Both the position numbers and the translations under genes were made by a program. Below, one piece after another: positions 5,632 through 6,033 of a DNA stretch of 6,033 bases; position 1 is the first letter of the stretch; the number at the start of each line of letters is the position of its first letter. Origin of the DNA: Actinomycetes bacterium. GTDB lineage: Bacteria > Actinomycetota > Acidimicrobiia > Acidimicrobiales > Acidimicrobiaceae. The DNA lies in the NCBI GenBank assembly GCA_021819025.1, contig JAKASN010000137.1:1-6033 (forward strand). The letters run 5' to 3'. Under the pieces are notes generated by a model, which saw nothing but the letters and a program-made list of their open reading frames with translations, ran no database searches and was not told where the DNA came from.

Positions 5632-5637
5632 AAGGAG
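5632..5637 (+). promoter_or_regulatory. Ribosome binding site of the right-edge membrane protein gene
   Basis: AAGGAG lies 5 nt before the ATG at 5643, a near-ideal Shine-Dalgarno. It is strong evidence that the open frame running off the window edge is a real gene. Confidence 0.85.
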
Positions 5638-5642
5638 TCGCC

Positions 5643-6033
5643 ATGACGTCGAACCTTACCCACCCCATCAAATCCCTGCTTGCCCGAGGCGCCATTTTGG
5701 GCGTCGTAGCATCACTTGTCATGGCGATGTTCGCCATGATCGCATCAGGCACCTATCAACATCACGGCTTTCTTACCCCGCTTTATGCTATCGCAGCGGT
5801 ATTGGTGTCGCCTAGCAACGCCATGGCATCGATGAAGGCAGCGATGTCAGGAAATGCCTTTTGGTTCGTGCTTGGTCCCTCGATTGTCGGCGCAGCAATT
5901 CATATGATGACCGGCGCGATGTACGGAGCGGCATTTGCTCTGGTAGTGAGCAAACTCAAGGGCGGTATCCTCATCGCAGCTGGCGCAGTATTTGGCCTCG
6001 CAGCTTTTGCTATATCGACTTTGGTTGCACTCC
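5643..6033 (+). CDS. Polytopic membrane protein of unknown function, 3' end outside the window
   Basis: At least 130 residues are visible, with no stop before the window edge. The start is ATG at 5643 with AAGGAG 5 nt upstream. Four hydrophobic segments are seen: about 14-36, 43-57, 74-101 and 107-130. Between the first two lies QHHGFLTPLYAIAA (39-52). The third contains GAAIHMMTGAMYGAAFAL (83-100). Histidines and methionines sit near or in the helices (His40, His41, His87, many Met). These GF-TPLY and HMxxxxxxG patterns remind me of uncharacterised actinobacterial membrane proteins, but I cannot give a family name or function. Metal or haem binding is conceivable, not shown. It is divergent from the sigma 2 operon, and a SigR-like promoter candidate precedes it, so it may be a target of sigma 2. 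Confidence 0.85.
   Translation, partial: MTSNLTHPIKSLLARGAILGVVASLVMAMFAMIASGTYQHHGFLTPLYAIAAVLVSPSNAMASMKAAMSGNAFWFVLGPSIVGAAIHMMTGAMYGAAFALVVSKLKGGILIAAGAVFGLAAFAISTLVAL

Noticed and set aside
5567..5815. 82-codon plus-strand frame overlapping the membrane protein start
   Set aside because: It lacks a ribosome site, its translation is not protein-like, and the overlapping frame from 5643 has AAGGAG and clear membrane helices.
1..6033. CRISPR arrays, tRNA or rRNA genes, insertion sequences, attachment sites
   Set aside because: No regularly spaced repeats, no cloverleaf or rRNA segment, no transposase or integrase and no terminal inverted repeats were seen.

Overview
The window is a bacterial chromosomal segment, moderately GC-rich by eye, with good Shine-Dalgarno sites, two GTG starts and long intergenic spacers. 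The genes look most like actinobacterial families: a DHA2 (14-TM) drug exporter, an ECF sigma factor with an unusual Ala/Ser/Thr-rich anti-sigma-like partner, and a second ECF sigma factor with a zinc-type (ZAS) anti-sigma. An acidimicrobial-type actinobacterium would fit, but that is an inference from remembered family resemblance, not a search result.

Layout. Positions 1-329 are a leader with a possible promoter near 142-172 and several potential RNA stems. A complete MFS exporter follows (330-1898, +). Positions 1899-2380 hold no recognisable gene but contain hairpins and the likely promoter of the next gene. ECF sigma factor 1 (2381-2932, +) is followed after 35 nt by a membrane-anchored partner (2968-3864, +). 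That partner has no zinc-binding motif and carries a long low-complexity region predicted to lie outside the cell. Two hairpins close this operon; the one at 3926-3958 has a 15-bp stem. Positions 3960-4498 contain no convincing gene.

On the minus strand, ECF sigma factor 2 (5355 down to 4813) overlaps by 4 nt (ATGA) with its ZAS anti-sigma factor (4816 down to 4499), the classic translationally coupled pair. A 287-nt divergent spacer (5356-5642) carries an AGTTGA inverted repeat and a SigR-like promoter candidate. It leads to a polytopic membrane protein (5643 to the window end, +) that is cut by the edge.

How the parts may work together. The window holds two independent ECF sigma/anti-sigma switches that converge on a shared spacer. 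The first probably senses something at the membrane or outside the cell through its partner. The second probably senses a cytoplasmic, possibly redox, signal through the Zn site of its anti-sigma. The membrane protein next to switch 2 is a candidate target of it. The exporter has its own leader and cannot be assigned to either switch from sequence alone. The least described element is the sigma 1 partner protein, together with a 16-nt motif that appears once upstream of sigma 1 and once directly before the partner's start codon.
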